NCBI RefSeq assembly: GCF_006516965.1
Contig: NZ_VHLH01000023.1
Span: 1 to 64,000 of the forward strand
DNA from: Pararhizobium mangrovi
GTDB lineage: Bacteria; Pseudomonadota; Alphaproteobacteria; Rhizobiales; Rhizobiaceae
Length of the DNA stretch: 64,000 bases
Direction: 5' to 3'
In this document: one piece after another, positions 18,231-25,946 of the stretch
Position numbering within the stretch: the stretch's first letter is position 1
Layout: the number at the start of each line of letters is the position of its first letter
Made by a program: the position numbers and the translations under genes
The notes under the pieces: model-generated
Databases searched by the model: none
What the model saw: only the letters and a program-made list of their open reading frames with translations
What the model was told of the DNA's origin: nothing

Positions 18231-18259
18231 GTGTTACGTGCGGTGCGCGGGGGTGTCAA
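18231..18259 (-). promoter_or_regulatory. Sigma-70 promoter of the B12 operon
   Basis: The minus strand has a perfect -35 TTGACA (18259-18254), a 17-bp spacer and -10 TAACAC (18236-18231). The predicted transcription start, near 18224, falls at the 5' end of the riboswitch. Confidence 0.7.
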
Positions 18260-18571
18260 TCGCTTCCCATCGGTCCGCCATCGGAGCACGGCGTTACGGG
18301 ACGGGACGAAAAACGGGATACATGTCATCCGAAGCGGATCTCAAGGCTTCGAACGAGCAAATTATTTCACGTGCTCTCGAACGCACGCATTGTCGTGCCT
18401 GAACAACGGCTTGCCGATCATTAAACTCTTAACAATCGATGAACGTACCGCAGCGCAGCGACGATTTCTTCTTCACAGACGCCGAAGTGGAGTTATTTTC
18501 CGTGTCTGGCGCGGTTTGCGCGGTCCGTCCGGACAGCTGGTCGTCTTTCGATCGGCTTCTCTGGCACAAGG
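18260..18571. other. Intergenic region without a recognised gene
   Basis: Roughly 310 nt between the divergent B12 promoter and the 25-codon ORF. I see no coding frame with convincing composition. The stretch near 18415-18440 (ATTAAACTCTTAACAATCGA) is AT-richer than its surroundings and could be the promoter of the small ORF. Confidence 0.4.
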
Positions 18572-18580
18572 ATGACTGAC

Positions 18581-18658
18581 ATGGAACTCGCACGTTCGTT
18601 CAATGTCCTCATGGTCTGTGCTGCGTTCGCCTTCGTCGGGGTCATGCTTTTCGTCTGA
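18581..18658 (+). CDS. 25-residue single-pass membrane micropeptide
   Basis: ATG at 18581 opens a 25-codon frame encoding a short polar N-terminus (MELARSFN) and one hydrophobic helix of about 17 residues (VLMVCAAFAFVGVMLFV). AAGGA precedes it by 8 nt; another in-frame ATG at 18572 would add MTD. The composition, ending right after the helix, is typical of real bacterial micropeptides rather than of random GC-rich DNA. I do not know a function. It stands alone between the B12 operon and metF. Confidence 0.55.
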   Translation: MELARSFNVLMVCAAFAFVGVMLFV

Positions 18659-18748
18659 GCCCCGTCAGCGTCCGGCACTAAAATATCTTAACAGTCGAAT
18701 GGCTTTGTCACCGCACGCTCCATCACCTGCGAGCATGCACGAAATCGA

Positions 18749-18780
18749 AAGCCGCCGCGCTTGCAAAGGCGCGGCGGCTT
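18749..18780 (-). terminator. Terminator downstream of metF
   Basis: A perfect 12-bp stem (AAGCCGCCGCGC / GCGCGGCGGCTT) with an 8-nt loop starts 26 nt after the metF stop and is followed on the minus strand by TTTCGATTTC. It is a good intrinsic terminator. Confidence 0.8.
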
Positions 18781-18805
18781 GTCGTCGCCTTGCCGGAAGC
18801 GATCC

Positions 18806-19717
18806 TCAGGCGGCCGCCTCCTCGCGGTTCTCGCCGCGCAGTCCCAGCATATGGCAGATGGCGTAGACGAGCTTCGCGCGGTTCATCGTATAGAAGTGGA
18901 AGTCGTGCACGCCGCGCTCGACGAGATCCATGACCTGGTCGGCGGCGATCGTCGTGGCGACCAGCGCACGCGTCTCGGGGTCGTTTTCCAGCCCGTCGAA
19001 GCGCTCTCCAAGCCAGTCCGGAATATCGGCCCCGCACATGTTCGCGAACTTCGCGACCTGTCCGAAATTGTGGATCGGCAGGATGCCCGGCACGATCGGG
19101 ATATAGATGCCCGCGCGTCGGGCACGCTCGACGTAGCGCTCATAGGCGTCGTTGTCGAAGAAGAACTGGGTGATCGCCCTCGTCGCACCGGCATCCATCT
19201 TGCGCTTAAGGAGATCGATATCCGTCGCGAAATCGGGACTTTCCGGGTGCTTTTCCGGGTAGGCAGAGACCGAAACCTCGAAATCCTCGTCGATCGCGCG
19301 GATGCCGGCGGCAAGCTCCGCACCGTTGGCATAGCCGCCCGGATGCGGCGCGTACTTGGTGCCGATGCCCCCTTGCGGATCGCCGCGCAGGGCCACGAAA
19401 TGCTTCACGCCGACATCGGCGAACTCGCGCACGACGGCATCCACTTCCTCGCGCGTGGAACCGACGCAGGTCAGGTGCGCAGCTGCGGCAAGGTCGGTCT
19501 CGGCATGGATGCGGCGCACGGTATTGAGCGTCGGGCCGCGCGTGGAGCCGCCCGCGCCGTAGGTCACGGAGACGAAGTCGGGATGGTACGGGGCCAGACG
19601 GGTCACGCTCTCGAAGAGAGTCGTCTCCATGTCGCCGTTCTTCGGCGGAAAGAACTCGAAGGAGACGTTGATGCGGTTCGCGTTCAGCGATGCGTTGGAT
19701 CGGCGAAGGATCGACAT
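18806..19717 (-). CDS. metF: Methylenetetrahydrofolate reductase
   Basis: MetF is an FAD enzyme reducing 5,10-methylene-THF to 5-methyl-THF for methionine synthesis. The 303-residue product carries NVSFEFFPPKN (catalytic Glu region), SVTYGAGGSTR, AHLTCVGSTREEV, VALRGDPQGG, AITQFFFDNDAY and PGILPI, all standard. The start at ATG 19717 is only 4 nt after the upstream regulator stop, so the two form one operon under the palindrome at 20749-20778. Confidence 0.97.
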   Translation of the reverse strand: MSILRRSNASLNANRINVSFEFFPPKNGDMETTLFESVTRLAPYHPDFVSVTYGAGGSTRGPTLNTVRRIHAETDLAAAAHLTCVGSTREEVDAVVREFADVGVKHFVALRGDPQGGIGTKYAPHPGGYANGAELAAGIRAIDEDFEVSVSAYPEKHPESPDFATDIDLLKRKMDAGATRAITQFFFDNDAYERYVERARRAGIYIPIVPGILPIHNFGQVAKFANMCGADIPDWLGERFDGLENDPETRALVATTIAADQVMDLVERGVHDFHFYTMNRAKLVYAICHMLGLRGENREEAAA

Positions 19718-19721
19718 GAGG

Positions 19722-20738
19722 TCAGGCGGCTCCTCTTTGCGTTGCGGAGTCGTCGCCCTCGGCGACGAGCAGCCTGCGATCGCGCGCAAGCCAGATGGTG
19801 ACGGTGAGCGACCTTTCGGACGCGGTGTCCGGCGGCAGGTCGATGACGGACTCGACTTCGAGATCGGCCTCTTCCAGCCAGTCCGACACGGTTTCATGGG
19901 AAAAGCCGAGGCGCTGATGCGCATGATCGGAACGCAGATATTCGAGATCGTGCGGGGCGAAATCAACGATGGCAAGGCGGCCCGCCGGCGCGAGCATGCG
20001 CGCGGCCTCGGCGATCGCCGAACCGGCATCCTGCACGAAATGCAACACCTGATGCACGGTCACGAGATCGTAGCGGTTGCGTTCCAGCGGCGGGTTGAAA
20101 AGGTCCCCATGGCGCACGGAGGCGTGCATGATGCGCGCCTCGTCGAGATTGGCCCTTGCGACGGAAAGCATGTTGCGGCTCGCGTCGACGCCGTAGCCAC
20201 GGCGGTAGATGCCCTGGAAGAGTTGCAGGATCCGGCCCGTGCCGGTACCGAGATCGAGCATCGAATCGATCGGCTTCGAACCGACGAGTTCCACGAGCTT
20301 CGCCTCGACGCGCTCTTCGGGCACGTGGAGGCTGCGCAGTTCGTCCCAGCTTTCGGCGTTGCGGGCGAAATAGGCCTGCGCCCGTTCCGCACGGGCGCGC
20401 TTGACGCCGGAAAGTCGCTCCGCGTCGCGCGCGAGCACCGCATCCTGCGTATCGCTCGCCGCGATGAGGGTGCGCACCAAGGCGGATTCGCCGCCCTCGC
20501 CCGTCAGGCGGAAATAGGCCCAGGCGCCTTCCTGATAACGCTCGATGAGCCCTGCTTCCATCAGCAGTTTCAGATGACGCGAGATCCGCGGCTGCGACTG
20601 ACCGAGAATCGCGGTCAGGTCGGTAACCGTCAGGTCGCCATCGGCCAGAAGGGCAACGAGACGCATACGCGTGGGCTCGCCGGCCGCTTTCAGCACATCC
20701 ACCAGGGTATCGAGATCGAGACGGACCGGGTCCAGCAC
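19722..20738 (-). CDS. ArsR-family regulator fused to a SAM-dependent methyltransferase (SahR-like)
   Basis: The 338-residue product joins an N-terminal ArsR winged helix (about residues 5-90, with LTVTDLTAILGQSQPRISRHLKLL as recognition region) to a class I methyltransferase domain (motif I LDLGTGTGRIL near 160, then GVDASRNML, VHQVLHFV). The ArsR part lacks the usual CxC metal site, so metal sensing is unlikely. From memory, such fusions beside metF in alphaproteobacteria belong to the SahR group, which senses S-adenosylhomocysteine/SAM; that name is an inference. I chose GTG at 20738 over TTG at 20750 because GGAGGG lies just before it. A long palindrome directly upstream suggests autoregulation. 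Confidence 0.88.
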   Translation of the reverse strand: MLDPVRLDLDTLVDVLKAAGEPTRMRLVALLADGDLTVTDLTAILGQSQPRISRHLKLLMEAGLIERYQEGAWAYFRLTGEGGESALVRTLIAASDTQDAVLARDAERLSGVKRARAERAQAYFARNAESWDELRSLHVPEERVEAKLVELVGSKPIDSMLDLGTGTGRILQLFQGIYRRGYGVDASRNMLSVARANLDEARIMHASVRHGDLFNPPLERNRYDLVTVHQVLHFVQDAGSAIAEAARMLAPAGRLAIVDFAPHDLEYLRSDHAHQRLGFSHETVSDWLEEADLEVESVIDLPPDTASERSLTVTIWLARDRRLLVAEGDDSATQRGAA

Positions 20739-20748
20739 TACGCCCTCC

Positions 20749-20778
20749 AAATGATATAAAGATATGTTTATATCATTT
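20749..20778. promoter_or_regulatory. 30-bp palindromic operator upstream of the ArsR-metF operon
   Basis: AAATGATATAAA and TTTATATCATTT form perfect 12-bp arms around a 6-bp centre (GATATG). The AT-rich palindrome stands out in GC-rich DNA and ends 11 nt before the chosen GTG start, next to the ribosome site. The most likely ligand is the encoded ArsR-type regulator. Confidence 0.8.
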
Positions 20779-21002
20779 GCGAGGCCTGCGCAAGGCGTCG
20801 CTTCGGTCTGCCGACCGGCGCGCGACGATCGTGCAGCGGCATTCTGCGACGCCGGATGTCGCTCGTAAAACGGTGGCGAACTGCAAGATCGAATGTTGCA
20901 GGCACGATGGTCCGGCTATTTCAGGTTCGGTTCAATTGCGGTTCGTGAATTAACGGTTGGGCAAGAGTGCCCGGTGATGCTCGCGCCAAAAGGAGGACAA
21001 GA

Positions 21003-21512
21003 ATGCCTCAATCGCAGAAACACCCGAACTACCTGACGCGCCTGGCCGACGAAAGGCGACAATGGCCCCGGCGGCAGACCAATTTCGCCGTCCGCATCGT
21101 CTTCACGTCCCAAGGCGTCAAGAAGATGAAGGCGGTACGAGCGAGTGTGGTCAATCTTTCGGAGGGAGGCGCCGCGATCATCTCGAACGATTTGCCGGCG
21201 ATTCCCCAGCATTTTTATATTGCGCTCGGAAAGTTCGAAGTTCTCATTCCGTGTGCCAGCCTGGGAATACGCTACGACGTGATGCGGCTACGCTTCGTCA
21301 AGGATCAGCCGACCGTGCTGATCGACGCCCTAAGCGCGGTCCGCTTTCCCATGGCACTGCTCGATCCGCTCGCGCACAGCGATTATGCAAACCTGCTGCG
21401 ATACGCCGGCGATTCATGCGTCAAGCACACGCAGACCGGCAGCCGGACCCTTTACGCCAGGACGACCGACCGTGCCGACCGCCTTTTCGATGCGCGAGCG
21501 AGCGAGATCTAG
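21003..21512 (+). CDS. PilZ-domain protein
   Basis: The 169-residue cytoplasmic protein has the c-di-GMP-binding PilZ pattern: RQWPR (RxxxR) near residue 20 and VVNLSEGGAAI (NxSxxG) near residue 52, on a small beta-barrel-like sequence. A strong ribosome site (AGGAGG) precedes ATG 21003, so the longer frame from 20967 is not used. A C-terminal extension of about 60 residues has no recognised motif. It is monocistronic, in a region with no motility or cellulose genes, so the target is unknown. Confidence 0.85.
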   Translation: MPQSQKHPNYLTRLADERRQWPRRQTNFAVRIVFTSQGVKKMKAVRASVVNLSEGGAAIISNDLPAIPQHFYIALGKFEVLIPCASLGIRYDVMRLRFVKDQPTVLIDALSAVRFPMALLDPLAHSDYANLLRYAGDSCVKHTQTGSRTLYARTTDRADRLFDARASEI

Positions 21513-21543
21513 GTCGTCCGCGCACCGAACGATATTCCGGTCC

Positions 21544-22146
21544 TCAATAAATCCACTGTTCGGGAAGCCGCAGCTTCACCGTTTCGCCTGCCACCACGCG
21601 TCCGGGCTTTTCGACCCATGCGACGAGACCGCGCCGGCGTTCGGCCGCCTTCGGAAAGGCGAGCGCCAGATCCTGCTGGGGCCGATCGGGATAATGACGC
21701 GCGATCGCGTTGCCGGCGATCCGGCACGGCCCGTTCTGGCTGTCGATCTTCACGGTCGCGCCCCCTTCGAAGAAAAGCAGCGTGCCGGCCGGCAGCATGG
21801 AAAAACGTTCCACCCCCTCGATCAACAGGTTCGCACCGATCCATTCGGGCTCGATATGTGCGATCTCCATCGCGCTCGCGGCTGCGGCCAGTTCGTCGGC
21901 GGCGACAAGGGAAAGCTGGCGTTCGTTGCGCATGGGCGTGCCGCGCGGATACCACGGCTCGCGCCCGCCGGACCGGCGCGTCGTTCCGGCATGCACGTCG
22001 CCGACGATACCTTCGAAGGTCAGATCGAGCGCATCGACGGACGCGCTGACGAAATCGCTTCCTCGCGCGGCGTAGGTCGCCGCGACGCGGCCTTCGAGCT
22101 TCCGTCCGGGCACGATCTCGATAAGCGAATCAGGCATTTCGACCAT
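21544..22146 (-). CDS. MOSC-domain protein
   Basis: The 200-residue product matches the MOSC (molybdenum cofactor sulfurase C-terminal) fold in stand-alone form. The segments FEGIVGDVHAGTTR, PRGTPMRNERQLSLV, IEPEWIGANLLIEG and the conserved cysteine in NGPCRIAGNAI are seen. Stand-alone MOSC proteins such as YiiM act in Moco-dependent detoxification of N-hydroxylated compounds or carry sulfur; the exact role here is unknown. ATG at 22137 is a possible alternative start. Convergent with the PilZ gene. Confidence 0.87.
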   Translation of the reverse strand: MVEMPDSLIEIVPGRKLEGRVAATYAARGSDFVSASVDALDLTFEGIVGDVHAGTTRRSGGREPWYPRGTPMRNERQLSLVAADELAAAASAMEIAHIEPEWIGANLLIEGVERFSMLPAGTLLFFEGGATVKIDSQNGPCRIAGNAIARHYPDRPQQDLALAFPKAAERRRGLVAWVEKPGRVVAGETVKLRLPEQWIY

Positions 22147-22275
22147 CACGACGACCCTTGTTCGACTTCGGGGAGTATCGCGCAAGCAGCCGCACGTGAC
22201 CAGCCCGCACGGTTGCGGCGGCAATGGACGTCGGATAAACGGCGTCGGCCATTCAAACCTCGAGGTTTCAGTCCG

Positions 22276-22821
22276 ATGATCGTGCGCCCCTTCCGTCTGA
22301 GCGATGCCGATACTGTCGTCGGCTGGTTCAAGACCGCACGCGAAGTCGCGACCTGGGGAAGCCCGGCACGCCGCTTTCCGCTCGATACGGTCGAGATCGC
22401 CGGATTCTTCGCCGAGACCGGCGGCGAACGCCCCGCAAAGCGCATGTGGATCGGGGAAGACGCGAACGGCCACGCGGCGGCGACCGCGACGACCTTTCTG
22501 AACTGGGATCAGGCGATCGCACGCATGGCGCTGATCGGCGTCGATCCCGCATGTCGCGGTCAGGGCCTGGCGCTGCCGTTTCTTCGCGACGTCGTCGACG
22601 CGACGATGGACAGCGCCCCGTTCGCACGCCTGGAACTCAACGTCTATACGTTCAACGAACCGGCGATCCGCACCTATGAACGCCTCGGCTTCGTTCGCGA
22701 AGGCGTCCATCGCTCCTCCGCCCGGTTCGGTTCGGAACGTTGGGACACGGCGCACATGGCGATGCTGCGCGACGAATGGGAAGCCGAACGGGCCGGCCGA
22801 TCGATCGCATCAACCCGATGA
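22276..22821 (+). CDS. GNAT-family N-acetyltransferase (RimJ/RimL-like)
   Basis: The 181-residue product begins MIVRPFRLSDADTVVGWF and has the acetyl-CoA motif LIGVDPACRGQGLALPFLRDV with the later block NVYTFNEPAIRTYERLGFVREG, typical of the Acetyltransf_3 (RimJ/RimL) group. This group acetylates ribosomal proteins, antibiotics or polyamines; the target is unknown. It is divergent from the MOSC gene. Confidence 0.88.
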   Translation: MIVRPFRLSDADTVVGWFKTAREVATWGSPARRFPLDTVEIAGFFAETGGERPAKRMWIGEDANGHAAATATTFLNWDQAIARMALIGVDPACRGQGLALPFLRDVVDATMDSAPFARLELNVYTFNEPAIRTYERLGFVREGVHRSSARFGSERWDTAHMAMLRDEWEAERAGRSIASTR

Positions 22822-22882
22822 TGCGCGTCTTCGCCCTGATCGGCCTACCAAACCGAACGGCAAAACATCGCCGGAATGCCGG

Positions 22883-22911
22883 TTGACACCGGCAAAGCCG
22901 CCCCCTTATAT
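22883..22911 (+). promoter_or_regulatory. Promoter of the tRNA-Met gene
   Basis: TTGACA at 22883-22888, a 17-bp spacer and TTATAT at 22906-22911 make a near-consensus sigma-70 promoter. It lies about 45 nt before the mature tRNA. Confidence 0.75.
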
Positions 22912-22955
22912 CGCGCCGTCGCCGCGAGGCCCGATGATTTCCGGCCCGGCGCGAT

Positions 22956-23032
22956 GGCGGAGTAGCTCAGTCGGTTAGAGCAGAGGAATCATAATCCTTG
23001 TGTCGGGAGTTCGAATCTCTCCTCCGCTACCA
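22956..23032 (+). tRNA. tRNA-Met (anticodon CAT), elongator type
   Basis: The 77-nt cloverleaf runs from GGCGGAG to the encoded CCA. The acceptor stem is GGCGGAG/CTCCGCT with a G-U first pair. The D-arm contains AGCTCAGTCGGTTAGAGC. The anticodon stem GAGGA/TCCTT encloses ATCATAA with anticodon CAT at 22990-22992. The T-arm is GGGAGTTCGAATCTCTC. A weak or paired 1-72 position and lack of the initiator GGG/CCC anticodon-stem pairs support elongator Met. Confidence 0.96.
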
Positions 23033-23136
23033 TCCGCCCTTCTCGATCCGATCCGTCTTGCGAAAGCCGAAACGTTTTCGGCCCGGATATGTGTTCACGA
23101 CGCCGATGGGCGGCCATAGGCGCCGGAAAGCGGATA

Positions 23137-23871
23137 TCATTCGGCTTTGCGCCACGCTTCCTTGAGTTCGGCGACGATTTGGGTCGAGGTCCGGCGGGAT
23201 GTTTCCGGCGCGAAGCCGAAGGCCCTGGCGCGTGCCGAGACCTTGGGAGCCGCTTCCGAGGCGGATGCGTGCAGTTCTTCGATGGGCAGGCGCCGAACGA
23301 TTGCGGGAAGCGTGTCGGGACGGATGCCGGCACCGGGCATGAGGACGATGCGTCCGCGGGCCGTTCGCTCGAGGCCTTCCAGTCGGTCGAGGCCTTCCGT
23401 GGCGCGCGGTGCGCCGCCGGAGGTCAGGATGCGCTCGAAGCCGAGATCGATCGCGCATTCGAGCGCCCCGTTCAGGTCCGGGGCAAGATCGAAGGCGCGG
23501 TGAAGCGTCGTCGACAGGCCGAGATCGGCGGCATGGGCACGGAGGGCGCGCAGGCTCGCCGCGTCGAGCCGATCGTCCGGAAGGCTTGCGCCGAGAACGA
23601 CGCCGGCGAGGCCCGCTTCGGCCGTGTCGTCGATATCGCCGCGCATCAAGTCGAAATCGCCCCGTTCGAAGACGAAGTCGCCCGCTCGCGGACGGATCAT
23701 CGCGTTGACGGGGATCGGTGCGCTGGCGGCCAGCCGCATCAGGCTACGCTGCGGAGTCAGGCCACCGAGGGCGAGCGCCGAACACAGCTCGATGCGGTCG
23801 GCACCGCCGGCGATCGCGGCGGTGAGGCTTTCGGCCGTGTCGACACAGATTTCGAGAACGCGCGTCCTCAC
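23137..23871 (-). CDS. cutC: CutC-family protein
   Basis: The 244-residue TIM-barrel protein belongs to the CutC family, originally linked to copper homeostasis but biochemically unresolved. Family blocks seen are LEICVDTAESLTAAIAGGADRIELCS, GGLTPQRSLM, VNAMIRPRAGDFVF, GVVLGASLPDDRLD, LHRAFDLAPD, RILTSGGAPRA and IVLMPGAGIRPD. The start GTG at 23871 overlaps the stop of the ROK kinase gene, so the two are coupled. Some CutC proteins sit beside amino-sugar genes, and the context here would fit a role in sugar metabolism as well as metal handling. Confidence 0.92.
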   Translation of the reverse strand: MRTRVLEICVDTAESLTAAIAGGADRIELCSALALGGLTPQRSLMRLAASAPIPVNAMIRPRAGDFVFERGDFDLMRGDIDDTAEAGLAGVVLGASLPDDRLDAASLRALRAHAADLGLSTTLHRAFDLAPDLNGALECAIDLGFERILTSGGAPRATEGLDRLEGLERTARGRIVLMPGAGIRPDTLPAIVRRLPIEELHASASEAAPKVSARARAFGFAPETSRRTSTQIVAELKEAWRKAE

Positions 23872-24776
23872 ATCCGACCCGCTTGCGCGGCGAGCGCAGC
23901 CCCGACCAGGCCGCCATTGCCGGTGCATCGAGCGGGAACGACGAGCGGCTCGTCCGAGCGCCGCAGGATGCGCGCACGCACGCTTTCGTCGAGTGCTTCG
24001 AGCAAGGCGGTTTCCCGGCCGAGCCCACCGCCTACCGGGACGATGTCGGCACCGACCACGTTTACGCAGAAGGCAAGCGGCTGCGCGACGAGTTCGACGT
24101 AACATGCCAGCGTTTGCGCGACCCGGGGGTCGCGCACGCGCCATGCATCCATGATGTCGATGCTCGTCCATGTCTCGCCGGTCAGATGCGTGTGCAGGCG
24201 TTCGAGGCCGCGGGCGCCGCCGATGGTGTCGATGCAGCCGCGCTGCCCGCACCCGCAGGCAAACCAGGGAATGTCGACCGGTGGGTCGCCTGCCTGCTTC
24301 GCGAGGATCGGCGCGTGGCCCCATTCGCCGGCAAAGCCGCCCGCCCCCTCGACGAGCCGGCCCGAGACGACGAGGCCGCCGCCGACGCCCGTTCCCAGTA
24401 TGACGCCGAAGACGACCCGGTGGCCCCGCCCCGCCCCGGCGCCGGCTTCCGCCAGCGCGAAGCAGTCGGCGTCGTTCGTCACGTGGACCGGACGGGCGAG
24501 CGCAGCCGAAAGATCTTCGGCCAGACGCCGTCCGTTGGCGCAGGGAACGTTGGCGCAGGTGATGCGTCCGCTCGACGGATCGACGACGCCGGCGATCGCG
24601 ATCGACAGCGGCTGCGTTGGCGCACCCCCGGACGCCGCGAGTTCGTCGATCGCCCGGCAGAACGCCTCGAAATCGTCCGTCGGCGTCACGCGGGACCCGA
24701 GATCGCGAAGGTCGTTCGGCGAGCGTGCCAGGGCTGCCTTGATCGCCGAGCCGCCGATGTCGAAGCACACCGTCAT
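23868..24776 (-). CDS. nagK: ROK-family kinase, N-acetylglucosamine kinase-like
   Basis: The 302-residue product has the ROK ATP-binding start CFDIGGSAIKAAL, the sugar-binding ILGTGVGGGLV, the zinc motif CGCGQRGCIDT and VGGGLG. The stretch ANVPCANGRRLAEDLSAALA and TNDADCFALAEA closely recall E. coli NagK, so GlcNAc 6-phosphorylation is the best guess. Other hexoses (ManNAc, glucose) are possible. Coupled with cutC and divergent from a LacI regulator. Confidence 0.85.
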   Translation of the reverse strand: MTVCFDIGGSAIKAALARSPNDLRDLGSRVTPTDDFEAFCRAIDELAASGGAPTQPLSIAIAGVVDPSSGRITCANVPCANGRRLAEDLSAALARPVHVTNDADCFALAEAGAGAGRGHRVVFGVILGTGVGGGLVVSGRLVEGAGGFAGEWGHAPILAKQAGDPPVDIPWFACGCGQRGCIDTIGGARGLERLHTHLTGETWTSIDIMDAWRVRDPRVAQTLACYVELVAQPLAFCVNVVGADIVPVGGGLGRETALLEALDESVRARILRRSDEPLVVPARCTGNGGLVGAALAAQAGRM

Positions 24777-24913
24777 GCTAAATCTTCCCTCGCGGACGAT
24801 CCGCGTGTTCGCACATGATGACGCCGACCGGCGGGGTTGCTACAGACCGGTCCGCAACACGATGACGGGAGCGCGCCGCGTGCGCCGGGCTCCCGCCCCG
24901 AAAGGACGAAACC

Positions 24914-25912
24914 GTGTCCGAACCGACGAACGAGGGCAAGCCGCCGACGATCGCGGAGGTCGCCGCACGTGCCGGCGTATCCCGTGCGATCGCCTCGCGC
25001 GCGCTCTCGGCCGCACCGCGACCCGTTTCGGCCGAAAAACGCGCCCGCGTGCTCAAGGCGGCCGACGAACTCAACTATCATCCGAACCCGCTTGCCCGCA
25101 GCCTGACGACGAAGCGGCTCGACCTTGTCGCTGTGGTCGTCAACCATATCCACGATCTTTCCGACCTCGACATCTTCGACCTCCTGATCGAGGCAATTCA
25201 GCGCCACGGCAAGCAGGTCATCCTGGTGCGCGTCGGATCGGTGACGGGGGTCGCCGACCTGTTGCGCGAAGGCGTGTCCTACCATGTGGACGCCGCCCTC
25301 GTCTTTTCCGATTTCGCCGATGCCGCGACGGTGCGCCGCATGTTCCGCAGCGATCTCGTCGTCATGCTGAACGGGCTCCACGACGCGAAGTCGCCGGCAG
25401 TGCTCGGCGGCGACGAAGGCATTGCCGAAGCCGTTTCCCACGCGGCCGAAAACGGGGTAAAGACCGCCGCTCTCGTGACCGGCCGCCCCTCCTCGCTCGT
25501 CGAGCGCGTGCGGGCGGAAGCCTATCGCGCCGCCTTCGCCGAAACCGGCATTGCGCTCGTCAAGCTCGTCCAGGGTGATTACTCTTACGAGAGCGGCTAC
25601 CTTGCAGCCGGCGAGATCGCCGAGGCCGGCCTGCCGGACGCGATCTTCTGCACGTCCGACGCCATGGCGATGGGCGTGCTCGACGCCAGGCGCGCCGACT
25701 TTCCACAGAACCGACCGACGCGCTTCCGGCTCTTCGGGTTCGACAACCTGTCGATGACGAATTTCGACGCCTACCCGATCTCCAGCATCGGCTACGACAA
25801 GGCCGACTACGTGGCGCAGATGCTGCGTTTTCTCGAGACACCGACACGCTTCGAACCGTCCGGCGGTCCGGTCGTGCTGCCGACCCGCTTCTTCCCGCGG
25901 CTGACGGGATAG
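24914..25912 (+). CDS. LacI-family regulator
   Basis: The 332-residue repressor has an N-terminal helix-turn-helix (PPTIAEVAARAGVSRAIASRAL, residues 10-31), a hinge helix (NPLARSLTTKR) and a periplasmic-binding-protein-like sensor domain. The start is GTG at 24914 with AAAGGA before it. It lies divergent from nagK-cutC and convergent with the ABC/glycosylasparaginase operon, so it plausibly controls both. The effector is likely a sugar or glyco-amino acid. Confidence 0.92.
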   Translation: MSEPTNEGKPPTIAEVAARAGVSRAIASRALSAAPRPVSAEKRARVLKAADELNYHPNPLARSLTTKRLDLVAVVVNHIHDLSDLDIFDLLIEAIQRHGKQVILVRVGSVTGVADLLREGVSYHVDAALVFSDFADAATVRRMFRSDLVVMLNGLHDAKSPAVLGGDEGIAEAVSHAAENGVKTAALVTGRPSSLVERVRAEAYRAAFAETGIALVKLVQGDYSYESGYLAAGEIAEAGLPDAIFCTSDAMAMGVLDARRADFPQNRPTRFRLFGFDNLSMTNFDAYPISSIGYDKADYVAQMLRFLETPTRFEPSGGPVVLPTRFFPRLTG

Positions 25913-25939
25913 GCGGCGCCGCGCGAGAGCGGCACCGCC
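25912..25939. terminator. Bidirectional hairpin terminator
   Basis: GGCGG-C-GCCGC pairs with GCGGC-A-CCGCC around a 6-nt loop, leaving only a C/A mismatch. It separates the LacI gene from the convergent binding-protein gene. No U-tract is present. Confidence 0.6.
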
Positions 25940-25946
25940 GGCGCAC

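Noticed and set aside
20749-20778. SAM riboswitch upstream of metF
   Set aside because: The AT-rich element is a symmetric DNA palindrome beside an ArsR-type gene and contains no SAM-I or SAM-II core sequences that I recognise.
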